This document shows positions 1-7,760 of a DNA stretch of 15,853 nucleotides, one piece after another (positions within the stretch are counted from its first letter, which is position 1; the number at the start of each line of letters is the position of its first letter). The DNA lies in assembly GCA_005223375.1 (NCBI GenBank), contig RXOD01005108.1, positions 1 to 15,853 on the forward strand, in the 5' to 3' direction. The notes beneath the pieces were generated by a model, which was not told where the DNA came from, made no database searches, and saw only the letters and a list, made by a program, of their open reading frames with translations. The DNA is from Amoebophrya sp. AT5.2. Its lineage: Eukaryota > Sar > Dinophyceae > Syndiniales > Amoebophryaceae. The position numbers and the translations under genes are program-made.

Positions 1-123
1 AGCGCAGCACGTTTCACATTGGCCGATGCTACGGCAATGATTTTGACCTTCCGCATGCTAGCAGAACTCTTCTACATCTAAACCCGATCGACCGAGACGC
101 GTCGTAGCTAGGCTGTAGCTGCT
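1..123. other. Spacer upstream of the first gene
   Basis: No coding frame is supported here. In the frame of the downstream gene there are stops at 79-81 (TAA) and 106-108 (TAG), so the gene cannot extend further upstream without an intron. The stretch is presumably promoter and 5' untranslated sequence. I see no recognisable core promoter motif. Confidence 0.5.
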
Positions 124-2674
124 ATGATTATGGCGCACCATTTTCCACTCACTAAAGGTGTCCTTCTGAGGCACGGCTCTTCGTGCAGATGGCTTCAGCC
201 ATACGAGCATGGCGAGATGCTGTCGAAAGCGGGGCCGCACATCCTGCTGATCACGCACGAGATGATGCAGGCCGAGAAGAAAAAGGACACCGCGAAGCAG
301 AAGCGATTCCGGGAGCAGGTCGAGAACTCCAGCTTCGAGTGGGCCCGGGAGAACATTCACATCGCGGAGGACGAAGACGAAGACTCGCAGCTGCCCGCGA
401 CGTTCCTCGGGTACGCCTCCCACTTCTACCCGATCTGCAAGGCTGCGTGCGATCCCGACGAGATCCAGATGCAGAGGGACATGGCCGAGTCGCACTACCA
501 GTTCTACCGCTTGCTCGAGGCTCTCGGCTCGCGCAAGGACGACGAGGACCTCCACGAGGAAGCGCCGCGGTGCGCGCGGCTGTTTTTGAAGCCCAACCTG
601 CAGGCCAGCGACAAACTCACCGGCCCAGAGATGCAGACGCTGTTCCAGCAGGGGCGGTGGAGGATCTGGAGGCAGATTGCCACCGGTTTCATGAAGTACT
701 TCCACAAGTCGCCCGAGCACCGTGCGGCCGCGTTCAAGCTGCTGTCCAAGTGCTGCAACTGTTTTTTTTTTTGAGGCATTTGACCCCCAATTTGGGCTCT
801 GGGAAAGCTGGCGCGAGAACCACTACAAGATCGATGAGGCCGGGCTGCTGATGTTCGCCAAAGAGCCGCCGCTGCTGCTCTCCGTCTGGTGCAAGCTCGC
901 GATCAACTGCTACGTCACCCCCGGCTGCAAAGAATTGATCCGGCGCAACGTCGACATCACAAACAAGGCCTTTCCGCTCTTCGAGAAGCGTGCCGAGACG
1001 CAGTGGCGCGACCTCATCGCCTACAAGGACAAGGTCAAGGCGGAGAACGCGTGGGCCCAGAAGCAGGTGCACCGGGAGCGGGTGCTCCGGGCCGATAGCG
1101 TCATGCGCGACCCTCCATTTCCCGGCGGGGAATTCGACTCCAGATTGAGAGCGATGGACGCCGCCGAGTTGTTCCGCGCTGAGGTGCAGGACGCCTGGGG
1201 GCTGGACACCGATAAGGATTTGGACTTCGTGCTCGACCAGGTCGAAGACAGACTCGTCCAGGAGGCCGGCGGAAGCAAAGAAACGTACCTCACCCAACAG
1301 CTTCAGCGGTTCAGGGAGCAGCTCCGCATCGAGTACAAAGCGTACGAAGCGGGCCAGGTAGCCGAGGAGGAGTACAAGGCCGTGGTGGCCACCTGCTGCG
1401 AGCCATCCATCACGTCCGCTGGCGGGGCTTTCCTCGGGTTCCTTGGGGTCCTGACGAAGGAGACCATCGAAAGCCGGTCCTCTACCCGCATCCGCAAGTT
1501 TAAAGAAAAGGCCTCCATCGCGACGGCGGAGCGCAAGATGATGGCCCAGCGGCTCAAGCAGATGGGGTTTTTCCTCGCCCGCGACCCCGTGAACCTCGTG
1601 CACAAGCTCTTCGTCGCGTACAACGCCGGCTATTTGCAGGGAATCTGCGTGGAGGAGTCCCCCCACAGCTCCTACGAGTTCATTGTGCCGACCACGTGCG
1701 AGAAGCTCTTTTTCACGTGCGGCATGCTCTGCGACTTCGACATCTTCGACGGCGAGCTCTACGGGCACTACAATTCGAAGGGCTGCCTGATCCGCCTGGC
1801 AATTGACGAGGAGTGGCACTGCTCCCGGGATTCGAAGCTGGCCTTTTTCTTCGCGACCGACGATGACACGCGGATCGAGCTCCTCGAAATTACCGTCTGC
1901 CACCAGTACCCGAAGCTGCTGGGCCGGGACATGATGTTGTTCGCCGGCGAGACCACCCGCTATCGCCTGTACGCCAATTACCTGGACGGCAACAACTTGC
2001 ACGCGAGCGTCATTGAGGAGCTGGCCGCGCAGGTGCAGCTGCGGCAGGAGATTTTCCAGCCCAACATGGTCGTTAACGAGGAGGAGCTGCGCAAGGAGCA
2101 CCGCGCGCACCTCGCCAATATGCAGCAGCGCGGGCTGGCCGGGCCGGGTCTCGACATGCCGCACGGCGAGCACAAACGCAAAGCAGGCACCACGCGCATG
2201 CTCCCCAGTATCGTGATCGCGTTCTACGTGATCGCCAACGACGAGTACAAGCTCGTGGCGACTGCGCGCAGCCACCGCGTCAACGAAGGCGCCGAGCCCG
2301 ACCGCGTCCGCCTGACCTGGGCCCCGGGCCACACGCCCTCGAAATCGCCCTGCAACCCCGAGGTGTCGACGGCCTTCGACCTGGTCGTGGAGTTGGGTCG
2401 GAAGTTCCTGCCCATGATCGAGCGCGAGTTTGAGGCGGAGCTGAGTAAGGTGAGAATCGAAAAAATGGATACCTTCCTCGATGTCGTCGGCGAGTACTTC
2501 GGCGGCCCGGAGCGCCAGCTGGTGCACACGATGCAGACGAAGGGCGGGAAGAAAGCCCTCGAGAAACTGGACGCGGAGATCATCAAGCTGCGGGAGCAGA
2601 ACAACAAAAGCAAGCCGTCAATGAAGCGCGCGGCGCAACAGGAGGAGAAGCTCCAGAGTGGTGTGTCGAGTTAG
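124..2674 (+). CDS. Unrecognised ~850-residue protein, frame broken at a T11 run
   Basis: I do not recognise this protein. Two overlapping frames carry one continuous coding signal. The first runs from ATG 124 to a TGA at 772-774. The second is open through that point and ends with TAG at 2672-2674. The join lies at eleven T's (762-772). Removing one T reads through as ...KCCNCFFFEAFDPQFG... and gives about 849 residues. A GT-AG intron at 750-807 (58 nt) would also restore frame. Codon choice is GC-rich at third positions from about 215 onward; the first 30 codons are weaker, so Met at 217 is an alternative start. Visible features are an acidic stretch (EDEDED) near nt 370, charged helical segments at nt 1000-1100 and 1300-1380, a Cys-rich patch at nt 1690-1790 (CEKLFFTCGMLCDF), and a Lys/Glu/Gln-rich likely coiled-coil tail at nt 2530-2660. 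I see no signal peptide, transmembrane segment or known catalytic motif. It converges with the minus-strand gene to its right. Confidence 0.75.
762..772 (+). repeat. T11 homopolymer at the frame break
   Basis: Eleven consecutive T's mark where the coding signal moves from the frame of 124 to the +1 frame. Homopolymers are common sites of sequencing indels and also of polymerase or ribosome slippage. A pyrimidine tract would also fit the 3' part of an intron ending at AG 806-807, although the tract lies about 35 nt from that AG. Confidence 0.9.
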
Positions 2675-3313
2675 TTCAGTCGGCGCCGTTTTCTATAATC
2701 TACGGCCGCGCTTACACTTTATTACATGTATTTCGTCGTGAGACTATGGCTATTCCGAAGCACTGCCTCGTACTTAGCACCCTAGATATGTAGTTCTACC
2801 TAGCTAGCTGCACACAATCTGCACGCCTAGTAGCGATCGATGAGGAGTTGTGTTTCTTTACCTCGAGCTCTAATTTTGATGATACGCCCTCGGCGCCTTC
2901 TACTACAAAGGCTTTTTTTACTTTAGAAAACGCCTATACTTTCCTACGGCCTGCGGGCGGCAGTTTCTACAATACACAACTTCGATATGGATGTTGACTT
3001 TTAGCTCAGAATCATCCTATTTTTGATGCTTTTCGAATTTCTAAAAGAAGGTGGAACTATGTTGAATTTACGGCGAGAAAATGACGAAACAGGAGTGAAA
3101 CACTCTACAAAGACTTGCGCTAGGAAAATGGATTTTCACCGAGCTACGACGGGCACCACTCTGGTGCTGCCGCAACTCTAAACGCCCTCGATTTTTTGTC
3201 TTCCGCGAGCGTTGCCGACGTTGTTCAAAAAGGTCGCGCCCCGCGCGCGCAAAATCGTAGTTGGAATCCGCTTGCGCCTGGATGGCATTGTTGTCCTAGG
3301 AGCGCCGCTGCCC
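2675..3313. other. AT-rich convergent intergenic region
   Basis: This is the spacer between two convergent genes. It is AT-rich with stops in all frames from about 2690 to 3170, and holds CTAG-rich patches near 2780-2830. The segment 3187-3313 is GC-rich again. On the minus strand it is open in the same frame as the nuclease-like gene (see findings). No RNA gene or mobile element is visible. Confidence 0.5.
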
Positions 3314-4570
3314 CTACTCCGAATCGGTTTCCTGGCCGCGTGCGGCCTGCTCGAGCTGCTGCTTCATCTCAAACGCCACACTGGCCCGCAGCACGAAGTA
3401 TTCTTCAGCCCAGGCGTTCCGCGAGCGCTTGACGCCGGGGGCTTTCGGGTACAAGTTGAGCGTCGCTTTGCCGGGCCACCTGTTTTATGGTTGAATTTGC
3501 GTGGGCCACTGGATAGGAAACTCATGCGGATTGTACTGCGATCCTACTGCTGGCGGGCCAGTCACTTCTACTTGGAGATGCGCGCCCAACGCGCGCGCGC
3601 CGTCGGCGCAGTGAATAAGTTTAGGGCGTATGCTAGAGAAGTACCCGTCCTCGCGCGCCAGGTAGTTCTCCCCATCCAGCGCGCCGAAAGGAATCAGCGC
3701 GCACCCGTAGACGTGGAAGGGCTGGCCGGCAGACGGATCAGAATCGCGCGCGTGCAGCAGAAGAAAGTCCGCGTCGTCAGCATGGTAGCACTTTCCGGAG
3801 GCTCTGTAGTGGCGGTTTTTCATGGCTGAGTGGCGACGGTCTTTTTTCTATGCGTGCATCGCTATTCTAGGGCGGGAAATATCTCACCTGCGCAGGTTGC
3901 ACCGGAGGCAGAGCGCCTGGCCGCGCTGACGGCGCACCGAGAGGGCCTTTTCCTGGATCCGGAATCTCACGCTCGGTTTCCGATCCAGGAAAAGGAAGCC
4001 ATCGACGGCGCCGTACTCCTCGCGCGCGGGCTCGTACGTGATTCCCGTGCCCGTGATCAGGCCCAGGAAATCGGCCCGCGCATCTGCTTCGACCAGCGTA
4101 GCGTTGCTGTAGACCAGCGCCCGCGCCGGGGAGGCCAGCAGCTGCGCTTCGCTTTCCTCAAACAGGCGCTTGAGGCGGTGGCACACCTGATCGCGGTCGC
4201 AATTCAGCGACGCCTCGGAGATGTCAACCCCGTCGTAGCAGCGGTGGCGGTGCACCAGCGTGATGAAGGCTTTCTCTTCGGGTACGAGCGAAAACCCGAA
4301 GAGAACGACTCCATGCAGCTGGTCTTGCTTGTGGCGCAGCAGAAAACGCATCTTCCGATCCCAGTCGCCCGTCCTCGAGGACGTGATTTTGATTTGCAGC
4401 GCGAGCCAGTGGGAGCCCGGCGCGGGCTCGCGCTCTTGGCGGCTCTGTTTCGGGGTCACGAAGATGTCCGCCCGCTGCTCGTGCCCACTGGTCACGTGAA
4501 ACTCTTCGCCGAAAATTGCGCGCAACTCGGCAACGCCATGCCTTTCGATCGTTCGAGGATTTTCCCCCAT
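3314..4570 (-). CDS. Tandem PD-(D/E)XK-like (QxK) nuclease-family protein, spliced
   Basis: The protein begins MGENPRTIERHG at ATG 4570-4568. Residues 1-110 look like a restriction-endonuclease-like fold: a helix with E15, then RADIFV with D35, then LALQIK with Q59 and K61, the E...D...QxK signature. Residues about 150-260 carry a second set: VDGFLFL with D190 and RIQEK with Q206 and K208. The protein therefore seems to hold two nuclease-like halves. Exon 1 is 4570-3888. Intron 1 (3887-3804, 84 nt) starts CAG|GTGAGA and ends CTACAG|A. Exon 2 runs to about 3510 or 3537, and exon 3 ends at TAG 3316-3314. An in-frame TAA at 3487-3485 must be removed by a second small intron, or the gene is broken. 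Total length is about 370-380 residues. Which nucleic acid it cuts, if any, cannot be told. The fold is inferred from motif spacing only, and no homing-element boundaries are visible. Confidence 0.65.
3480..3536 (-). other. Probable short intron around an in-frame TAA
   Basis: Coding signal is clear on both sides of the TAA at 3487-3485, and the 3' side opens with WPGKATLNLYPKAPG. The acceptor would be AAAACAG at 3480. Two donors keep the frame: GTACAAT at 3536 (57 nt) or GTGGCCC at 3509 (30 nt). The second lies in a copy of the direct repeat GTGGCCC that recurs just after the acceptor. I favour 57 nt because other candidate introns here are 58-85 nt. The 30-nt version keeps a smoother protein (NPHEFPIQWPGKATL). 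Confidence 0.4.
3804..3887 (-). other. Intron 1 of the nuclease-like gene (GT-AG, 84 nt)
   Basis: On the minus strand the exon ends CGCAG and the intron begins GTGAGATA. It ends CCACTACAG before AGCCTCC. Splicing joins ...CNLR-R-ASGKCYHADDADF... in frame. The intron contains in-frame TGA and TAG codons if read through. Its length is a multiple of three. The pyrimidine tract is weak, so the donor is the stronger half of the evidence. Confidence 0.6.
3946..3995. repeat. 14-bp perfect inverted repeat inside the second nuclease motif
   Basis: CCTTTTCCTGGATC at 3946-3959 pairs perfectly with GATCCAGGAAAAGG at 3982-3995 across a 22-nt loop. With a one-base bulge four more pairs form. On the minus strand the arms encode FLFLD and RIQEK, the two strands of the presumed active-site hairpin. 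Confidence 0.85.
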
Positions 4571-5313
4571 GTTGTTCTGAGGTATGCAAGTCGGTACTCG
4601 TTGTTTTTGCAAAACTGTGCGGGGTCAACTAAATCACAAAATCGCACCTGTTCCGCCCGGGTTCGGATTCGCGTTCCGTTTGAGAGGTCTCTCCGAGTCG
4701 GTGCGTAGAAATGGCACGAGCCCACCACGAGAAGACCGTAGAACCACCACCGTACGCCATTCGCTTACCGTAGAAGCAGCACCGAGCGCATCCAGGCCGT
4801 TCGTAATCTCGTCACTCAGCAAGACCGAAATAAGCACGCGCGCGGCGCGTCAGCCGAGCCCTCGCAAGCCCCTCAATCAACAGGCACAAACCGATCGTTC
4901 CCAGGGTAGTAGAACAGTGACAGGCACGCCACCGCAGAACGCAACCAAGTACGTAGTTAGGTACGCACCAAAGATGCCTCGCGTCGCCGCCTCCAGTCTT
5001 CCCGGCCGCCGTTCCGAGACGAAGCCGCGATGGAACCGCCCGCAAGCTGGCAGTCCTAGCTAAAGCTCACACATCAAATCAAACATCAAAACCAAAGCAC
5101 ATTCATCACAAACAGGTTACCTGGAGTGTTTTGAGGCGACCGCAGAAGCGGGCAGAAGCTGGCGCATAGAAATTTTTGATTTACTTTCGTTTGACAACGA
5201 TTTGCTCGTTATAATTTAGTTACAAAATTTATAGATTTTTCGACTTCCCTAATCAAAAAATACAGGACCGATGTTGAATCAACGAGAGTAGAATGACTGG
5301 AAATATCACATGA
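4571..5313. other. Region upstream of the nuclease-like gene, no supported gene
   Basis: Open frames here on both strands lack ATG starts or have low-complexity translations. The minus strand from 5045 to 4634 has two frames with possible upstream-exon character, one with a hydrophobic patch (LGTIGLCLLIEGLA). I cannot connect either to the gene starting at 4570 by convincing splice sites. The part nearest 4570 is best read as promoter or 5' untranslated sequence of the minus-strand gene. Confidence 0.4.
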
Positions 5314-5649
5314 AGTGATCGCGCAGCTGGTCCCTTCCAGGGTGTGAGCACGACCACGAAGAAACCGAAGCTGTATAGCACGATTTCAATTTTTTTCGAG
5401 AAAGAACTACAAGACCAAAACAAAACGGCGCACTCAGGTAAGTGCAGCGAACGGGCTCGAAGCTTCGAAGCAGGGCAACGTTGCGAACCTGAAAGGGAAG
5501 AAAAAGTGATCGGCTCGCTTTATTTCATCTCGGTGTTCGAGTACGAGTTCCTCGTCATCATCATGATCATGACCGATGAGGATGATGATTACCCGTTCAT
5601 GGACGACCAAACGGTATGGGGCAGGCACCCGGACGAAGATGCTGCTTGA
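5314..5649 (+). other. Candidate exon/open frame with consensus splice donor
   Basis: The frame is open from after a TGA at 5311-5313 to the stop at 5647-5649. It contains a textbook donor (CAG|GTAAGT, GT at 5438-5439). Before the donor it reads VSTTTKKPKLYSTISIFFEK. The downstream part ends in an acidic tail (MTDEDDDYPFMDDQ). There is no ATG before the donor, so a full gene would need upstream exons or would start at the internal ATGs near 5562-5568. I do not recognise a product and cannot identify the acceptor. Confidence 0.22.
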
Positions 5650-6009
5650 TCCGTGCTGTTGACGATCATGTCTGAGCGTCCCAGATGGGATGCGACGTGG
5701 CGGTCCGATTAAATTGAAGTGATTTTTTAGAGCTGCACCACACACCGATTGGGATTGGTCCGCGAAAATCGTCTGCCATCGGGCCGACGCAGCTGAAACT
5801 ACTTACTCTAGCTCGGGCACATACGCGTTCGCGTACGCCCAAGCGACTGAAGCTACGACTGCCCAGCACAAGCGGGATTGCAGCTCTACAACAAGAACGT
5901 AGTACTTGTACTATTTTTTCATTATTTTCTTTTTCATGAGAGCAGGTGGAGATCGGGTTCTGTTTAAGGTAGTCGAACGATGATAGCAGGGTTCTGTTAA
6001 GGTAGTCGA
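5650..6009. other. AT-rich spacer, no gene seen
   Basis: No convincing reading frame. The right end holds a 34-bp tandem duplication (listed separately). A small palindrome TACGCG-TT-CGCGTA lies near 5823-5836. Confidence 0.5.
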
Positions 6010-6022
6010 ATGATGATACGCA
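5955..6022. repeat. 34-bp tandem duplication, two copies
   Basis: GGGTTCTGTTTAAGGTAGTC at 5955 is followed 34 bp later, at 5989, by GGGTTCTGTTAAGGTAGTC. The homology continues through GAAYGATGATA. The copies differ by one T, one C/T and two terminal bases. The C-to-T difference creates an ATG in copy 2, which is the start of the small ORF at 6010. Confidence 0.85.
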
Positions 6023-6333
6023 GAGAAGTAATCCGTCTTTATCTACTATGGTTTTTCATCACCGGCCTGTTTTTTTTTTCAATGAAATATCTCGCGAACA
6101 AAAGCACACACAGACAGAAGGCACGCAGCCGACAGTCCGATTCTGATAGAAGTGATAAGACTATAGTCTGTGCTAATCTGTGCCTAGACCTAGAGCGAGA
6201 ACGACGACCGATCGAGGAGCTACAACTACAGCGACAACGAAAAACTTCGAACAAAGCCAAGGCATCTACTTACTTCTATGTTTCAGTTACAGTTTCAGTG
6301 CGAAATACAGCGCACCAGAAGTGGTGGAGATAA
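6010..6333 (+). CDS. Candidate small membrane-anchored protein (107 aa)
   Basis: An ATG-started frame (MMIRREVIRLY...) stays open for 107 codons in an AT-rich region where stops are frequent. Residues about 9-28 form one hydrophobic segment (LYLLWFFITGLFFFSMKYLA). It follows a basic start and precedes a charged Arg/Lys/Glu/Gln-rich tail, as in a single-pass membrane protein with a short N terminus. A T10 run at 6070-6079 encodes part of the segment, so a sequencing indel would destroy the frame. No homologue is recognised. The base composition does not match the solid genes here, so it may be chance. Confidence 0.3.
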   Translation: MMIRREVIRLYLLWFFITGLFFFSMKYLANKSTHRQKARSRQSDSDRSDKTIVCANLCLDLERERRPIEELQLQRQRKTSNKAKASTYFYVSVTVSVRNTAHQKWWR

Positions 6334-6412
6334 AACTAACTAAACGCGCCTGACTCTACAGTACCACGTACCAAGCGCACACGAGGAAGCGATTGATTTA
6401 TTTTTGCGTCTC

Positions 6413-6491
6413 TTTCTGTACGAATTGCCGTTCTTCTTCTTCCAGCTGCGATTTCTGTACAACAGTTCCGTTCTTCTTCTTCCAGCTGCGA
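6413..6491. repeat. ~40-bp tandem duplication, two copies
   Basis: The 24-bp block starting CCGTTCTTCTTCTTCCAGCT occurs identically at 6428-6451 and 6468-6491. Each copy is preceded by TTTCTGTA (6413 and 6452), giving a period of 39-40 bp. Each unit contains TTCTTCTTCTTCCAG, a good splice-acceptor-like tract, so the duplication also doubles a potential acceptor. Confidence 0.85.
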
Positions 6492-6805
6492 CTGTGCTGT
6501 TGATCGATTGCGTTGGCTTTGGCACGACCACATCCACGACCTAAGAAAATAGCTCTCACAGTAGCCCGAGTAGATCGATTCGGGAAAACCGTAAACGACG
6601 CTGTTGCCGGCGCGGCACAGGTTCTGCGCCTTCCACTGCCTACGACTTTATCATGTGTACGTACATGGTACTACTGTTCTTTATTCTCTTTCTCCATCTA
6701 AGTATCAAAAATCAATCTAGTACCACCACTTCTACTGCGGGTATCTCCCGACAGGATTGCGGCCAGAAGCATGGCCACGGCCATGGTTTATTTATTCGTT
6801 TTGAT

Positions 6806-6820
6806 TCTCTCTCTCTCTCT
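6806..6820. repeat. CT dinucleotide microsatellite
   Basis: About seven CT units. A similar (CT)7 lies at 9455-9468 upstream of the large LRR gene. Confidence 0.9.
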
Positions 6821-6828
6821 GGGTTACT

Positions 6829-7080
6829 ATGTATATGTCTTCAACTTCAACGCCGGCCAGCGCGTTGGTGTTTGAGGCAGTTGAACTCACACTGGAGCTA
6901 GCACCACAATGCGATACAACTAAAAAACAGCTCTTTCGAGCGAAGCGACGGAGTGTGCCACTCGCATGTAGTTTATTTTCGAAATCATCTGGAGCGGTGC
7001 TGGAGGAGCACCAGAGTTGCTCTATCGGTATCCCGAATCATGCGACTGATATCATGTTGGCGATCTACTTGCAGGCGTAG
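6829..7080 (+). CDS. Candidate small ORF (83 aa), unrecognised
   Basis: An ATG-started frame (MYMSSTSTPASALVFEAVEL...) with a mixed, fairly protein-like composition ends at TAG 7078-7080. It starts just after the CT microsatellite. There is no signal peptide, motif or recognised homologue. The frame also contains a small hairpin (GGTGCT at 6996-7001 with AGCACC at 7007-7012). It is short enough to be chance. Confidence 0.2.
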   Translation: MYMSSTSTPASALVFEAVELTLELAPQCDTTKKQLFRAKRRSVPLACSLFSKSSGAVLEEHQSCSIGIPNHATDIMLAIYLQA

Positions 7081-7218
7081 AAGGGTCCAGGACCACGAAG
7101 AGCAGGCTCGCTCTGCATGATTTTACTATACATTGACTTGTTTCCAATCTATCAACATTCGATTCAAACTCTGGATCTTGATCTCCGTGCAACGGGTAGG
7201 TCTTCCTCTTCATTTTCT

Positions 7219-7238
7219 GAGGAGAGATTGTTCTCCTC
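7219..7238. repeat. Hairpin, 7-bp stem with 6-nt loop
   Basis: GAGGAGA (7219-7225) and TCTCCTC (7232-7238) flank the hexaloop GATTGT. Confidence 0.6.
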
Positions 7239-7456
7239 GCACGGTAGAGGTTGGCAGAAGTCAACAGCTGATGTTGGCAGACCACCGATCCGAAAACTAC
7301 GTGCGTCTCTCTCGTTCAACTTCAAGATGAGAAACTAGCACACCAAAAGTTCTGGTAGTTCTTCGTCTTCCCTAGGTTTTTACTAGTAGTTATACCTTTA
7401 CCTTTTGCTAGCGATACCTACAGCGCTCGCAGTCGCAGAAAAAAGCCTTTACAACC

Positions 7457-7488
7457 ACACTCCGCGTTGACGTTCTTGTTCGGAGTGT
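7457..7488. repeat. 8-bp inverted repeat with 16-nt loop
   Basis: ACACTCCG (7457-7464) and CGGAGTGT (7481-7488) are perfectly complementary. They lie about 270 bp upstream of the J-domain start codon. This could be a palindromic binding site or a weak RNA hairpin. Confidence 0.55.
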
Positions 7489-7760
7489 ACTCTCGTTCTC
7501 AACATTGGTCAACGCTGGATCCCGATCCATGGTGAAAAATTACGATTGACTCAAATTCTTTCATTTTTCTCAACGACATTTATTATTATTTCTATTGCAG
7601 GAGCAAGGACAAGCAGCGATTCGTCATTCATCGTGGAGCGTGTTTCGGATCGAGTAGAGATTTTGGATTTACTTATTTATAAAAAACGCCAACGCCTATA
7701 TAGAATCAAAATAATTTACAGAAAGCAACGCGCGTATTTTTTAAGCACAAATTTCACAAG

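Larger units (their letters stand above)
6334..6828. other. AT-rich spacer with simple repeats
   Basis: No supported gene. It contains a tandem duplication at 6413-6491, a near-palindrome CATGGCC-AC-GGCCATG around 6769-6784, and a CT microsatellite at 6806-6820. Confidence 0.5.
7081..7760. other. 5' region of the J-domain gene, with hairpins and an acceptor-like site
   Basis: No firm gene. It contains two inverted repeats (7219-7238 and 7457-7488). Near 7580-7600 a T-rich tract ending CTATTGCAG|GAGCAAGG looks like a good splice acceptor. That could end a 5'-untranslated-region intron or be a trans-splicing acceptor for the J-domain transcript. The last 80 nt before the ATG are A/T-rich with stops in all frames. 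Confidence 0.4.

Noticed and set aside
124..217. 31-nt GT-AG intron near the first ATG
   Set aside because: GTGTCC...TGCAG would shift the frame away from the strong coding signal, and the length is implausible.
734..2527. 597-codon minus-strand open frame opposite the first gene
   Set aside because: The translation is rich in His/Leu/Val/Gly/Arg repeats typical of an antisense shadow. The plus-strand frame has balanced, helix-forming composition.
3076..4570. Reassigned stop codons (TAA/TAG as Gln, TGA as Trp), known in one Amoebophrya lineage
   Set aside because: The nuclease-like gene reads attractively that way, but the other long genes here span over 2500 codons with no internal in-frame TAA, TAG or TGA apart from the T11 break and splice-related ends. 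Standard code with introns or decay is simpler.
4655..4680. tRNA-like B-box (GGTTCGGATTC)
   Set aside because: No cloverleaf, A-box or acceptor stem can be formed around it.
3830..4708. 292-codon plus-strand frame
   Set aside because: It is opposite the nuclease-like gene, whose minus-strand frame carries the D...QxK motifs and splice sites.
5580..5676. C/D-box snoRNA (ATGATGA ... CTGA)
   Set aside because: There is no terminal stem and no clear C'/D' boxes. ATGATGA belongs to a GAT-rich repeat that also encodes acidic residues.
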